Shown here piece by piece: positions 1 to 8,547 of a stretch of DNA of 64,000 bases. The position numbers and the translations under genes are program-made. The DNA is taken from assembly GCF_030246925.1 (NCBI RefSeq), contig NZ_CP126740.1, positions 2,790,001 to 2,854,000 on the forward strand, written 5' to 3'. The notes under the pieces are model-generated. The model had not been told where the DNA came from, searched no databases, and saw only the letters and a program-made list of their open reading frames with translations. This DNA is from Microbacterium sp. zg-Y625 (GTDB lineage: Bacteria > Actinomycetota > Actinomycetes > Actinomycetales > Microbacteriaceae). Each line of letters opens with the position of its first letter. Position 1 is the stretch's first letter.

Positions 1-862
1 AGGCCTGGGCTCCCGCCACAACGTGCAGCACTGGGGGTGCAGCGCCAAGCAGCTGCGCATCAGCAGCCCGGTGTACCGCCGGTTCTACCACTACCTCACC
101 GCCGACGAGCGTGTGGGCGATCTGCTGACCGAGCTGCGCGACAGCGACCAGCGCTTCCTCGACACCGACCCGACCCGCAAGGTCCGGACGGATGCCGCGA
201 CCTACCGGCCCGACCGCGCGGCGCTCGCGGTGGGTCTCGGCACGGACTGGGGCGCGCTGGCGGCGACGTGGCTGGCGGACTGGGAGCGCACCGGCAACGA
301 GCGCTCGCGCGACCGGCTGCTGGGGACGATGGCCGACATCGCCGCGATGCCGCGGGGCTTTCTCACCGGCGAAGCGCTGTACGACCTCGACGCGGGGCGG
401 TTCGACACGACGCGCGACCGCGTGTCGGTGTCGCACCTGAGCGCCGTGTTCGGTCTGGTCGAGGTGTGCAGCGAGCTGATCTCGCTCGTCGACGTTCCCG
501 GCTTCGCCGACGCCTGGCAGGAGTACTGCCGGCTGTACCTCGCCTCACCCGAGGAACAGGAGCGCGCGGTCGGTGCGCCCTTCACCGGCGTGCACCTCGA
601 GCAGGCTCACAGCCGGCTGGCGGCGTGGGCGGCGCGGCACGCGGACGACGACGAGCTGGCCGAGCTGGCGTGGCGCGCCTTCGAGGGCATGGGCGAGTGG
701 CTCGTGCACCGCCGTGACTTCGCGCTGCGGCGGATCGACCCGCCCTACGTGCTGCAGCCGGTGGATGAGGTGCCGACCGTCTCGACCAACGACGCCGCGC
801 AGTACGGCCTGGCGGCGATCCAGAACCTCGCGCTCATCGGCGACCGGCTGCCGCGGGGGTAG
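1..862 (+). CDS. Partial: C-terminal part of a YetA/PcRGLX-like protein (exo-rhamnogalacturonan lyase family?)
   Basis: The reading frame is open from base 2, so the gene starts upstream of the window; about 286 C-terminal residues are present. The first visible residues carry the stretch SRHNVQHWGCSAKQLRIS, which I recall from the alpha/alpha-toroid region of large YetA/PcRGLX-type proteins (the fungal member PcRGLX is an exo-rhamnogalacturonan lyase). The rest is helix-rich with many W, Y and charged residues and shows no membrane segment. The assignment rests on memory of the family motif plus context, since the window also holds a PL11 rhamnogalacturonan lyase, an RG-acetylesterase-like gene and rhamnose catabolism. 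It could be another toroid-fold protein. A GC-rich hairpin follows the stop directly. Confidence 0.45.
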   Translation, partial: GLGSRHNVQHWGCSAKQLRISSPVYRRFYHYLTADERVGDLLTELRDSDQRFLDTDPTRKVRTDAATYRPDRAALAVGLGTDWGALAATWLADWERTGNERSRDRLLGTMADIAAMPRGFLTGEALYDLDAGRFDTTRDRVSVSHLSAVFGLVEVCSELISLVDVPGFADAWQEYCRLYLASPEEQERAVGAPFTGVHLEQAHSRLAAWAARHADDDELAELAWRAFEGMGEWLVHRRDFALRRIDPPYVLQPVDEVPTVSTNDAAQYGLAAIQNLALIGDRLPRG

Positions 863-863
863 G

Positions 864-891
864 GGCTGTGGGCGAGCGCCCGTCCACAGCC
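864..891. terminator. GC-rich stem-loop directly after the first gene
   Basis: GGCTGTGG (864-871) pairs perfectly with CCACAGCC (884-891), and the loop itself contains GGGC/GCCC complementarity. It begins 2 nt after the stop codon at 862 and has no U-tract, as is common for high-GC actinobacterial terminators. Confidence 0.5.
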
Positions 892-939
892 GGACGCGGC
901 GCCTTCTCCACAGCTGGGGGGTGCGCAAAGTTATCCACA
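883..939. promoter_or_regulatory. DnaA-box-like TCCACA cluster upstream of the HNH gene
   Basis: Three TCCACA cores lie at about 883, 907 and 934. The last sits in a perfect TTATCCACA 9-mer (931-939), identical to the consensus DnaA box. The cluster is in the leader of the DUF222/HNH gene. Three boxes without an AT-rich stretch or dnaA/dnaN do not make an origin; DnaA titration or regulation of the HNH gene is possible. Confidence 0.35.
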
Positions 940-1003
940 ATGCGGGCCTGGCCTGGGATTTGTGGTGCTCTCAATGTCGGAGGGGGCCGGCAGAATCGGG
1001 GGT

Positions 1004-2434
1004 ATGAACAGCTCCTCTGCCGCCGGCTCGATCGCCGGCTCGATCGCCACCGGCTCGATCGCCACCGCCTCGCACGGCGCGGTGATCAGCGGGGTCGAGC
1101 ACACCCGCCAGGCGATCGCCGCGTTGCAGGCGGAAGAGCTGCAGTGGTTCGCTCGGGCTGAAGCTCTCGCGGCCGAGGAGACCGCACGTATCCCGTCGAG
1201 TGAGGGGCGGGAACGGGAGATGCCGCCTCGCGGCATGGCCGCCGAACTCGCCGCGGTGCTGCGCCGGTCGGATCGGGGCATGCAGGAACGCATGCGCGAC
1301 GCCGCCGTGCTGGTGGACGGGTTCCCCGCGACGCTGGCCGCCCTCGAGTCCGGCCGGATCGACGTGGCGCACGTGCGGGTGATCCAGGATGCCGGGGCCC
1401 GCATCACCGACCCCGACGCGCGGGCACGGTTCGAACAGGCCGCGCTGGTGGTCGCGGAGCGGGAGACGCCGGGCCGGGCCAAGCCGATCATCCTGATGCT
1501 CGCGCAGCGCCTGGACCCCGTGCCGCTGGAAGAGCGGCACACCGAAGCCGCGGCCGGTCGGCGGGTGTGGGTGCGGGACCTCGACGACGGCATGGCCGAA
1601 CTCGCAGCGATCCTGCCGGCGCCGCTGGCGTACGCGATCAAGGAGCGACTCACCGCGCACGCGCGGGAGATCGTCGCGGCGGCCAAGGCCGCACGCTCTG
1701 GGTCTTCGACGGGCACGGCCCCGAGCGAGAACCGCGTTGGCGCCGGTGGTGCCGGCGTCGGAGCAGATCGTGTCGCGGGCGATGACGTCGCCGAGACAGA
1801 TGCCATCGCGACCGACCGGCGGACGACCGATCAGGTCCGCGCCGATGTGCTCACCGATCTCCTCTTGACCGGCCACGCGAGCGCACCGGTGTCATCGGGC
1901 AGCATCCCCGCGACCGCCGCGATCACCGCGCACGTGCAGATCACCATCCCCGCGGCCACCCTCACCGGGGAAAGCACCGAACCCGCCGAACTCGTCGGCT
2001 ACGGACCCATCGACCCCGCCACCGCCCGGCACCTCGCCGCCACCACCCCAGTCTGGGAGCGACTGTTCACCTCCCCCACCACCGGGGCGGTGCTGCAGGT
2101 CGACACCTACCGGCCGAGCATGCAGATGCGACGGCTCCTCGACGCGAGGGACGAGCACTGCCGGTTCCCCGGCTGCCGACGACCCGCCCGACACTGCGAC
2201 GGCGACCACACCATCGACGCCGCCCACGGCGGACCCACCCGCGTCACCAACCTCGCCAACCTCTGCCCCGGCCGACATCACCCCGTGAAACACAAGACCG
2301 CGTGGAGTGTGGTGCAGAAACCCGACGGCATCCTGGAATGGACCAGTCCCACCGGGAGGGTCTATGTCGACATCCCCCGGCGGGTGCTGGAGTTCAGGGC
2401 CAACGCCGCGGCCGACCAGCCCGCGCCGTTCTAG
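1004..2434 (+). CDS. DUF222 domain HNH endonuclease-like protein (13E12 family)
   Basis: An approximately 476-residue protein with an N-terminal DUF222 helical region followed by a C-terminal HNH nuclease fold. The HNH part shows the Cys pairs and His residues expected for a zinc-stabilised domain (CRFPGC, CDGDH, LCPGRHH). This family is multicopy in actinobacterial genomes and its function is not established. I chose ATG 1004 over the GTG at 962 and ATG at 974 because gene-like sequence begins there. The first 25 residues contain a low-complexity S-I-A-G/T run encoded by three copies of a 12-bp repeat. It stands alone, with a TCCACA-rich leader. Confidence 0.9.
   Translation: MNSSSAAGSIAGSIATGSIATASHGAVISGVEHTRQAIAALQAEELQWFARAEALAAEETARIPSSEGREREMPPRGMAAELAAVLRRSDRGMQERMRDAAVLVDGFPATLAALESGRIDVAHVRVIQDAGARITDPDARARFEQAALVVAERETPGRAKPIILMLAQRLDPVPLEERHTEAAAGRRVWVRDLDDGMAELAAILPAPLAYAIKERLTAHAREIVAAAKAARSGSSTGTAPSENRVGAGGAGVGADRVAGDDVAETDAIATDRRTTDQVRADVLTDLLLTGHASAPVSSGSIPATAAITAHVQITIPAATLTGESTEPAELVGYGPIDPATARHLAATTPVWERLFTSPTTGAVLQVDTYRPSMQMRRLLDARDEHCRFPGCRRPARHCDGDHTIDAAHGGPTRVTNLANLCPGRHHPVKHKTAWSVVQKPDGILEWTSPTGRVYVDIPRRVLEFRANAAADQPAPF
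1025..1063 (+). repeat. Three copies of a 12-bp repeat inside the HNH gene
   Basis: GGCTCGATCGCC occurs at 1025-1036, 1037-1048 and 1052-1063 and encodes the repeated GSIA at the protein N terminus. The repeat is in frame, so copy-number changes would not disrupt the gene. Confidence 0.8.
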
Positions 2435-2440
2435 AAGCGA

Positions 2441-3139
2441 TCACTCGGCCCGGCCGTGCACCGGTCTGGCGTTCGCGGGAGGTTCTCCGACCTCCTCGAC
2501 GGTGTGGCCGCTGCAGGCCGTCTGGGTCACGCTGGCCCGCTCGATGCGCGACAGCATGAACCAGCGCATCGCGTCACGCAGTCGACACCACGCGACGAGG
2601 TACCACTGACCGTTCGTGGAGGCGAAGAGCACGGGTTCGACGTCACGGGTGGTCGTCGTCCCATCCCGGGCTGTATAGCGAAGACGAACGACTCGTTGCT
2701 CGGCCATCGCCTCCTCCAGGGCCGACCGGACTGCGCGCGGAGAAGGGGGAACCGCGTTGACCCAGACGCGGCCGGCCAGCTCGTCGGCTCGTGCTCGCGT
2801 TCGGGGATCGAGGACGTCCAGGATCTTCTGGACCCCGGCCCTTGCCAGGTCGGCGTAGGGGGCATCAGGCGCGGCAGACACGGCCGCCATGAGCGCCACG
2901 GCCTGCGTCGGCGAGAGGCTGACGGGTGGCAGCGAGGCACCCACCGCCAAGCCGTAGCCACCACCGGGTCCCGGCCGCGACCAGATGGGAGCGCCACTGT
3001 TCTCGAGCGCATCCAGGTCTCTCTTGACCGTGCGCACGGAGACCCCGAACTCCCTCGCCAGGCGCTCGGCGGAGCAGCCACGCGATCCGCTGCGGCGCAG
3101 CATCTCGGACAGAGCATGGAGCCGTTCCGCCCGCTTCAC
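2441..3139 (-). CDS. WYL-domain transcriptional regulator with N-terminal HTH
   Basis: 232 residues. An N-terminal winged helix-turn-helix of the HTH_11/DeoR type (ERLAREFGVSVRTVKRDLD, about residues 25-43) is followed by a C-terminal WYL ligand-sensing region (QWYLVAWCRLRDAMRWF). WYL proteins bind nucleic acids or small ligands and act as local transcription switches. The start is GTG 3137-3139. It is divergent from the alpha/beta hydrolase at 3213 with a 73-bp shared intergenic region, so it probably controls that gene and itself. Confidence 0.85.
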   Translation of the reverse strand: MKRAERLHALSEMLRRSGSRGCSAERLAREFGVSVRTVKRDLDALENSGAPIWSRPGPGGGYGLAVGASLPPVSLSPTQAVALMAAVSAAPDAPYADLARAGVQKILDVLDPRTRARADELAGRVWVNAVPPSPRAVRSALEEAMAEQRVVRLRYTARDGTTTTRDVEPVLFASTNGQWYLVAWCRLRDAMRWFMLSRIERASVTQTACSGHTVEEVGEPPANARPVHGRAE

Positions 3140-3212
3140 CGGTCACCCCGTACCGAATTCATGCCATAAACAGTGACACACAGCTGTCTTCAGCGCATGC
3201 GAAAGTCGTGAC

Positions 3213-3953
3213 ATGACGACGCAGACGAGCCGCCCGCCCATCATCCTCATCGCCGGCCACTGGTTGGGCGCGTGGGCGTGGGATGAGGTCCTCGACCACC
3301 TCGACACCGACCACTCTCGTGCCATCGCGATGACCCTGCCCGGTCTCGACGCGGCCGATCCGGAGCGTGCGTCCAGGACTCTCGACGACCAGGCGGCGGC
3401 GGTCCTGGACGTCATCGCTCAGCTCGGCGTCTCCAAGGATCAGCCCGCGACGATCGTCGCGCACAGTGGCGCGAACGCCCCCGTCAGCCTGGTGCTCGAC
3501 CGGCATCCCGAGCTCGTCCACCGTGTGGTGTGGGTCGACTCCGGCCCGGCGGCTGCCGGGAGCGTCTTCGCGCCGGATCTCCCGGAGGGGGTGACGGAGC
3601 TTCCGTTGCCGCCCTTCGACGTGCTTGCGCAGCAGGCGAGCCTCGAGGGCCTGAGCGCAGCGGCGCTCGAGCGCTTCCGCGCTCGGGCCGTGCCCGAGCC
3701 CGGACCCGTGCTCCGTCAGCCCGTCGACGTCACCGACGATGCCCGCCGCCGGGTCCCCACCACCCTGGTGTGCTGCTCGATCCCCAGCGCGCAGGTGCTC
3801 GAGCTGGCGCGAGCGGGCCATCCCATGTTCGCCGACGTCGCGCACCTCGAGCACCTCGACGTCATCGACCTCCCGACGGGGCATTGGCCCATGTGGAGCC
3901 GCCCCCGCGAGCTCGCCGAGGTCATTCAGTCGGCAGCGTCTCGGACCGTCTGA
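3213..3953 (+). CDS. Alpha/beta-fold hydrolase
   Basis: 246 residues with the usual beta-turn-nucleophile order. The oxyanion region is AGHWLGAWAWDEV near the N terminus, the nucleophile elbow is AHSGAN, and the C-terminal His is in TGHWPMW. The elbow departs from GxSxG because its first Gly is Ala. No signal peptide is seen. The substrate is unknown; such proteins include esterases and C-C hydrolases. Its 3' end overlaps the convergent glycosidase-like gene by 28 bp. The divergent WYL regulator is the likely controller. Confidence 0.75.
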   Translation: MTTQTSRPPIILIAGHWLGAWAWDEVLDHLDTDHSRAIAMTLPGLDAADPERASRTLDDQAAAVLDVIAQLGVSKDQPATIVAHSGANAPVSLVLDRHPELVHRVVWVDSGPAAAGSVFAPDLPEGVTELPLPPFDVLAQQASLEGLSAAALERFRARAVPEPGPVLRQPVDVTDDARRRVPTTLVCCSIPSAQVLELARAGHPMFADVAHLEHLDVIDLPTGHWPMWSRPRELAEVIQSAASRTV

Positions 3954-4888
3954 AGCACGCCGTCCCGCACCTGCAGCCGCACGCGGTACACCGCGCACCG
4001 GCGGTCGTCGACGCTCTCACGCTCGGGATCGGGCTCGGCCGCGCGGGCCGGGTGCCCGAAGTAGTAGAACCACACGTCGTCACCGTCGCGCACGGCGGCC
4101 CCGTGATGACCGAACCCGGGCCCTGCGACCGTGCCGGCGCCGAGGATGACGGCATCCGGCCCGCCTTGACGCTCCCACGCGACGGCGTCGGCGGAGCGGT
4201 ACACGCCCATCCCCCGCCACTCGTCGACGATCATCCACCACGAGCCGTCGAGCTCGAACACGTACGGACCCTCGTGCGGCCTGCCGCCGATGGCGGTGCC
4301 CTCGTCACGCCACGTCGACAGGTCGCCGGATGCCGCGACCTTCGTGACACTGTCGGCGGCTTCATCCTTGTACCAGAGGCGCCACCGGCCGTCGGGGGTG
4401 CGGGCGACGGCAGCGTCGATCACGCGGTCGCTCGCGAGCGGGATCGGGCCGCGGCATTCCCACCGCGCGAGGTCGTCGGAGACGTACTCGACGATCGAGC
4501 GCGCGAACCCCGGCCACCGGTCGGGAACGCCGTCGATCTCGGTGAGGTACATCCGCCACCGCTCCCCGTCGTGCACGACCTCCGGCGCCCAGTGGGTCAC
4601 GTCCACGTCCGCCGGGGGCGGCCCCGGTTCCAGCGCGAGGCCGGCGGCATCGGGCTCGAGCGTGCCGGCGTACGTCCAGGCCAGACCGTCGCGCGAGCGC
4701 GCGACGCCGATGCGGCTGCCGTGCACCCACGCGACGCCGGGGCCCGGCTCGGGGTGGGTGGCGCGGCGCTGCGTGTAGAACATCCACCAGGTGCCGTCCG
4801 CGATCACCACGGTGGGGTCGGTCGCACCGTCGTAGATCGGGTCCCGATACAGCTCGGCGGGCACGGAGTGCACCGTCGGCACGCTCAC
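3926..4888 (-). CDS. GH43-like five-bladed beta-propeller glycoside hydrolase
   Basis: 320 residues with repeated blade motifs typical of GH43-type propellers. RDPIYDGATDPTVV near the N terminus carries candidate catalytic Asp, HWAPEVV lies in blade two, and Tyr/Trp-rich strands such as WWMFYTQ and WRLWYKDE recur. There is no signal peptide, so it should act in the cytoplasm on imported oligosaccharides. The GTG start (4886-4888) overlaps the stop of the upstream Gfo/Idh/MocA gene as GTGA, so the pair is translationally coupled. The context suggests a pectin side-chain or rhamnogalacturonan-derived substrate. The exact family and substrate cannot be fixed from the sequence alone. Confidence 0.7.
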   Translation of the reverse strand: MSVPTVHSVPAELYRDPIYDGATDPTVVIADGTWWMFYTQRRATHPEPGPGVAWVHGSRIGVARSRDGLAWTYAGTLEPDAAGLALEPGPPPADVDVTHWAPEVVHDGERWRMYLTEIDGVPDRWPGFARSIVEYVSDDLARWECRGPIPLASDRVIDAAVARTPDGRWRLWYKDEAADSVTKVAASGDLSTWRDEGTAIGGRPHEGPYVFELDGSWWMIVDEWRGMGVYRSADAVAWERQGGPDAVILGAGTVAGPGFGHHGAAVRDGDDVWFYYFGHPARAAEPDPERESVDDRRCAVYRVRLQVRDGVLQTVRDAAD

Positions 4889-5979
4889 GCGCCCACCCCG
4901 CGCATGTCGGCGACCGGGCTGGCGAACCCGTTGCGGTGCGTGGGGTGCACCGCGAGGTCGGCAGGGGTGATGACCGCGCCGTCTGCGGCGGCCGAGGCAT
5001 AGATCGCGGCGACAAGCTCCAGCGACCGCGCGGGCGCGTCCGCGGTGGGCGGCAGCGGCGTGCCCTCGCGGAAGGCGTCGAAGACATCGCGCAGCAGCGG
5101 AGCATGGGCGCTGCGCTCCTCCACCTCGGGAAGCGCCCAGCCCGCCGCCTCGTCCTCGAACCCCGGCGCCGGGGTGATGCGCCAGTTCTCGTGACCATGG
5201 CCGTAGACGTGGTCGACGGTCACGGTGGCCTTCTGCGTGTCGATCCGGATGGAGCTGACCTCACGCGGCGACACCGCACTGGTGACCAGCTGCGCCACCG
5301 CGCCGCCGGCGAAGGTCACGGTGGCCGTCGAGGCATCCTCGGTCTGCGTCTCGCGGTCCAGCCGCCACAGCCGACCCTGCACGCTCGTCCAGTCGCCGAG
5401 GAGGAACGCGAGCAGATCGATCTGGTGGATGCCGTGCCCGAGCGTCGTCCCACCGCCCTCGGTCTCCCACGACCCGCGCCAGGGAACGGCGAAGTACGCG
5501 GGGTCCCGGAACCACAGGGTCTGGCACACCGCGACCAGCGGCCGGCCCAGCGCGCCGCTGCCCAGAAGCTCCCGCACGTGAGCCGCGGCGGTGCCGGTGC
5601 GCTGCTGGAACACCACCGCCAGCTGTCGGCCCGCGGCGTCTGCCGCCCGCCGCATCTCGTCGAGCTCCGCCAGCGACGGCGCCGGCGGCTTCTCGACGAC
5701 GACGTGCGCGCCGGCGGCGAAGGCGGCGAGGGTCTGAGCGGCGTGGGCGCCGGGAGGCGTGCAGATCAGCACGACGTCGGGGCGCTCGGACTCGAGCATC
5801 TCGTCGAGGGTGTCGTACACGCTCGCCGCGTCCCAGCGGGCGGCGAAGGCGTCTGCGGCGGCACGGCTCATGTCGCTCACCGCGACCAGCTCGGCGTGGG
5901 GGTAGGCCTGCACGGCCTCGGCGTGGAAGTGCGCGACGGCGCCGGTGCCGACGATCACGCAGCGAAGGGAGGAAGTCAC
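4885..5979 (-). CDS. Gfo/Idh/MocA-family NAD(P)-dependent oxidoreductase
   Basis: 364 residues. The N-terminal Rossmann motif is VIVGTGAVAHFHAE, EKPPAP carries the family catalytic Lys (about residue 97), and GHGIHQID holds the expected active-site His. These enzymes oxidise, reduce or epimerise sugars and cyclitols. It is a close paralogue of the product of 8544-9668 (both have a PWRG-W-EGGG-T-GHGIHQ block). The start is GTG 5977-5979, placed 6 nt after a TAGTCT -10 box, so the mRNA is probably leaderless. A LacI-type operator overlaps the promoter. It is the first gene of an operon with the GH43-like gene. Confidence 0.9.
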   Translation of the reverse strand: MTSSLRCVIVGTGAVAHFHAEAVQAYPHAELVAVSDMSRAAADAFAARWDAASVYDTLDEMLESERPDVVLICTPPGAHAAQTLAAFAAGAHVVVEKPPAPSLAELDEMRRAADAAGRQLAVVFQQRTGTAAAHVRELLGSGALGRPLVAVCQTLWFRDPAYFAVPWRGSWETEGGGTTLGHGIHQIDLLAFLLGDWTSVQGRLWRLDRETQTEDASTATVTFAGGAVAQLVTSAVSPREVSSIRIDTQKATVTVDHVYGHGHENWRITPAPGFEDEAAGWALPEVEERSAHAPLLRDVFDAFREGTPLPPTADAPARSLELVAAIYASAAADGAVITPADLAVHPTHRNGFASPVADMRGVGA

Positions 5980-6017
5980 GCATCCAGACTAGAAGCGGCG
6001 AGCGGAAAGCGCTATCC
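5980..6017 (-). promoter_or_regulatory. Leaderless promoter with LacI-type operator GGAAAGCGCTATCC
   Basis: On the minus strand, TAGTCT (5986-5991) is followed by 6 nt and the GTG start at 5979. The near-palindrome GGAAAGCGCTATCC (6004-6017) overlaps the position expected for the -35 box. It matches the operator family seen at five other carbohydrate loci in the window, so repression by a LacI-family protein, possibly the one at 13339, is likely. Confidence 0.65.
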
Positions 6018-6060
6018 GAGATCTGGACGCCGACCCCCTGGACACCCGATGCCACGTGGT

Positions 6061-6073
6061 TAGCCTGAGGCCT
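6061..6073 (+). promoter_or_regulatory. Leaderless-type -10 box for the DUF1295 gene
   Basis: TAGCCT (6061-6066) lies 7 nt before ATG 6074, so transcription would start at or next to the start codon. Confidence 0.5.
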
Positions 6074-6916
6074 ATGGACCCCCTTCTGCTCGTCCTGCTG
6101 CTGGCGGCCGTCACCTCGGCGGCGTGCTGGATCCTGTCCCTCATCACGAAGGACACCTCGTGGGTCGACCGGATCTGGTCGATCGTCCCGATCGCCTACG
6201 CCTGGATCTTCGCGGTCGCCGCGTTCACCGATGGCGCCGACGCCACCCGATCGGTGCTGATGGCAGCGCTCGTCACCGCGTGGGGCGCGCGGCTGACCTT
6301 CAACTTCGCCCGCAAGGGCGGCTACTCGGGCATGGAGGACTACCGCTGGGCGATCCTGCGAAAGCGCATGACGCCGATGCAGTTCCAGCTCTTCAACCTC
6401 TTGTTCATCGTGCTCTACCAGAACGCCCTCCTCGTACTCATCTCACTGCCCGCGCTCGTGGCCTGGCAGCACCCGACACCGCTCACCGGCTGGGACATCG
6501 CCCTGGCCGCGCTGTTCGTGGCGTTCCTCGTCGGCGAGACCGTCGCCGACCAGGAGCAGTGGGACTTCCACCAGGCCAAGAAGCGCGCCGGCGGCACGCT
6601 GGAGCCCGGGTTCGCCACCACCGGGCTCTTCCGGCTCAGCCGGCACCCGAACTTCTTCTTCGAGCAGGCGCAGTGGTGGGTCTTCTACCTCATCGGCGCG
6701 GTCGCCGCCGTCTCGGCGGGCCTGGGCGTCTGGGGAGGCCTGCTCAACCCCACGATCGTCGGCCCCGTGCTGCTGACGGTGCTGTTCATCGGCTCGACGA
6801 TCTTCACCGAGTCGATCACCGCCTCGAAGTACCCGGCCTACGCCGACTATCAGCGGCGCACATCGATGCTCGTGCCGCTGCCGCCGCGACGGGCGGCAGC
6901 GACGACCCATGCCTGA
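6074..6916 (+). CDS. DUF1295 / steroid 5-alpha-reductase-like membrane protein
   Basis: 280 residues, strongly hydrophobic, with about six or seven predicted membrane segments starting at the N terminus (LLLVLLLAAVTSAACWIL). The C-terminal third has the isoprenylcysteine methyltransferase/steroid-reductase signature, FRLSRHPNFFFEQAQWW, followed by PAYADYQRRTSMLVPLPP. Bacterial members are mostly uncharacterised membrane oxidoreductases. I chose ATG 6074 over the in-frame GTG 6056 because a -10 box sits 7 nt upstream. It converges on the cupin gene with only 3 bp between stops. Confidence 0.8.
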   Translation: MDPLLLVLLLAAVTSAACWILSLITKDTSWVDRIWSIVPIAYAWIFAVAAFTDGADATRSVLMAALVTAWGARLTFNFARKGGYSGMEDYRWAILRKRMTPMQFQLFNLLFIVLYQNALLVLISLPALVAWQHPTPLTGWDIALAALFVAFLVGETVADQEQWDFHQAKKRAGGTLEPGFATTGLFRLSRHPNFFFEQAQWWVFYLIGAVAAVSAGLGVWGGLLNPTIVGPVLLTVLFIGSTIFTESITASKYPAYADYQRRTSMLVPLPPRRAAATTHA

Positions 6917-6919
6917 GAA

Positions 6920-7636
6920 TCAGGCGGAGGGCCACTGCCAGGTCTGCAGGCGCCCGCACATGCCGTAGCCGCGCTCGCCCGGCGTGCGTTCACCGCGCAC
7001 GACGGCTGCCGCGGCCATGAGTCCCGGCTCCCCCGCGGCGAGCGCGTCGAGCTGCGCGCGGGTGCGCTCGGTCTCGGCGGCGACGGTCCGATCCCACCGC
7101 TCCTGCCACTGACCCACCCGGCCCCGCACGAGGCCGACAGCCGCCGCGTGCAGATCGGCGAGGGCCGCCGCCCCGTCCCGCTGCACCGCCTCGCGCAGCG
7201 CCAGGTAGCCGGCGATGGCGAGATCTCGGCGCTCGCGGGCGGCAGCGGCGCGCCCCTCCCCGTCGGGCAGCGTCGCCGCCGCGGCGTAGGCAGCCGGGTC
7301 GGCGAGCACGTCGGGCGGGAAGGTCATCACCGCATCACCCGCCTCGGGGAGGCCGGCGTTGGACATCACGACCAGCAGCCGCAGCCCGCCGTCGTTGACG
7401 AGACGGTGCACCGTGCCGGGCGAGAACCAGAGCACATCGCCCGGTGCGAGCGGATGCACCTCGGCACCGGCGGCCGAAAGGGTCTCGACCGAGCCGGTGC
7501 CGCCGACGACGATGTAGCCCTCGCTCGAGGCGGTGTGCAGGTGCGGCGACCCGCCACACCTGCCGTCGACGGCCTCGGCGTCGTAGACCATCAGATCGCT
7601 GACGGCCACCCCTCCGGGAAAAAGCGGCGTGGTCAT
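6920..7636 (-). CDS. Cupin-domain protein
   Basis: 238 residues. The first 110 form one cupin with likely metal ligands in GGSPHLHTASSEGYIVVGG and a second motif around PGDVLWFSPGTVHRLVND. The rest is an Ala-rich helical extension with a C-terminal GYGMCGRLQTWQW. It is the last gene of an operon; its ATG overlaps the stop of the upstream DUF6807 gene as ATGA (7633-7636). Cupins beside Gfo/Idh/MocA and DUF6807 genes are commonly sugar-binding or sugar-isomerising proteins. The extension is unusual and I cannot name a function. Confidence 0.75.
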   Translation of the reverse strand: MTTPLFPGGVAVSDLMVYDAEAVDGRCGGSPHLHTASSEGYIVVGGTGSVETLSAAGAEVHPLAPGDVLWFSPGTVHRLVNDGGLRLLVVMSNAGLPEAGDAVMTFPPDVLADPAAYAAAATLPDGEGRAAAARERRDLAIAGYLALREAVQRDGAAALADLHAAAVGLVRGRVGQWQERWDRTVAAETERTRAQLDALAAGEPGLMAAAAVVRGERTPGERGYGMCGRLQTWQWPSA

Positions 7637-8547
7637 GCGCCGCTCGCGATCACGTCGCGAACGGCTCCCGCGAGCCCGGCGGCATCGTCCGCGCCGCCGT
7701 CGGCGATGCCCACGCCGTACCGGAACGCCGCCGTCTCACCGGGTTCCACCACCAGCTCCTCGCTGAAGAAGGGCGCGGGGTTCAGGCACGCGAACTCCTC
7801 GGAACGGGCGAACCACTGCGGCGGGTGCTGCGGGTTGTCCGCGGCATCCACCATCACGATGAGCGACTCCGCGTCGACCTCGTCGTGCCGTCCGACGAAC
7901 GCCATCCATTCGTGCCGCTGGCCGCGCACATCGTTGCCGGAGCCGGTGCCCGAAGCCGTCACGAGCGTGCCGCCGGTGAACGACCTCGGACCGCGCCAGA
8001 ACAGACCCCCGTACCCGGCGTTCTCACGCCCCCGGGTGGTGGGCGAGCCGATCGGGATGGGCGCGTCGGTCACGTTCGTCATCGCGGTGTCGACGGTCAG
8101 CGCCCAGGCGCCGCCCTCGAGCGTGCGTGCGGTGATCGCGCGCCGCTCGGTGAAGAGGTGGATGCCGCCCTCGCTCGCCCAGTCCAGGTCGTGGGCGAAG
8201 CGCACGACGCCGTCGGCGTCGACGTCGAGCCGCTCGATGCGGCGATGCGCCTGCGTGCCGTCGTTGGGCAGCTGCACGTACGACTGGCCCTGCACGTAGG
8301 TGGGGCCGCCCCAGAAGTTCTCGTCGCCGACGACCGGGAGCGACCAGGCGATGCCCTTGTGCCACACGTGGTCCCACGGGCGGTAGAGGCTCATGAGCCG
8401 CCCCGAGCGGGTGCGCAGCGGATGCAGGTAGGGCTTGGGCGACTCCAGCTGGGGCGAATCGGGCACGTACGTGTAGCGCAGCAGCTCGACATCGCCGTCG
8501 CGGACGGTGAAGGCGGTGGCGTCGTCGTGGTCGATCTCGAGGCTCAT
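7633..8547 (-). CDS. DUF6807 (PmoA-like) protein
   Basis: 304 residues starting at MSLEIDHDD. Diagnostic stretches are the YLHPLRTRSG region, DHVWHKGIAWSLP, a GGPTY block and RGRENAGYGGLFWRGPRSF, which match PmoA-like DUF6807 proteins often encoded with sugar oxidoreductases in plant-polysaccharide loci. No signal peptide is seen. It is coupled by ATGA overlaps to both neighbours (start with the Gfo/Idh/MocA stop at 8544, stop with the cupin start). The function is unknown; the conserved HP, HxWHK and R residues look like a carbohydrate-binding site. Confidence 0.75.
   Translation of the reverse strand: MSLEIDHDDATAFTVRDGDVELLRYTYVPDSPQLESPKPYLHPLRTRSGRLMSLYRPWDHVWHKGIAWSLPVVGDENFWGGPTYVQGQSYVQLPNDGTQAHRRIERLDVDADGVVRFAHDLDWASEGGIHLFTERRAITARTLEGGAWALTVDTAMTNVTDAPIPIGSPTTRGRENAGYGGLFWRGPRSFTGGTLVTASGTGSGNDVRGQRHEWMAFVGRHDEVDAESLIVMVDAADNPQHPPQWFARSEEFACLNPAPFFSEELVVEPGETAAFRYGVGIADGGADDAAGLAGAVRDVIASGA

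Noticed and set aside
883..939. Replication origin
   Set aside because: Only three DnaA-like boxes, no AT-rich unwinding region and no dnaA, dnaN or gyrase gene in the neighbourhood.
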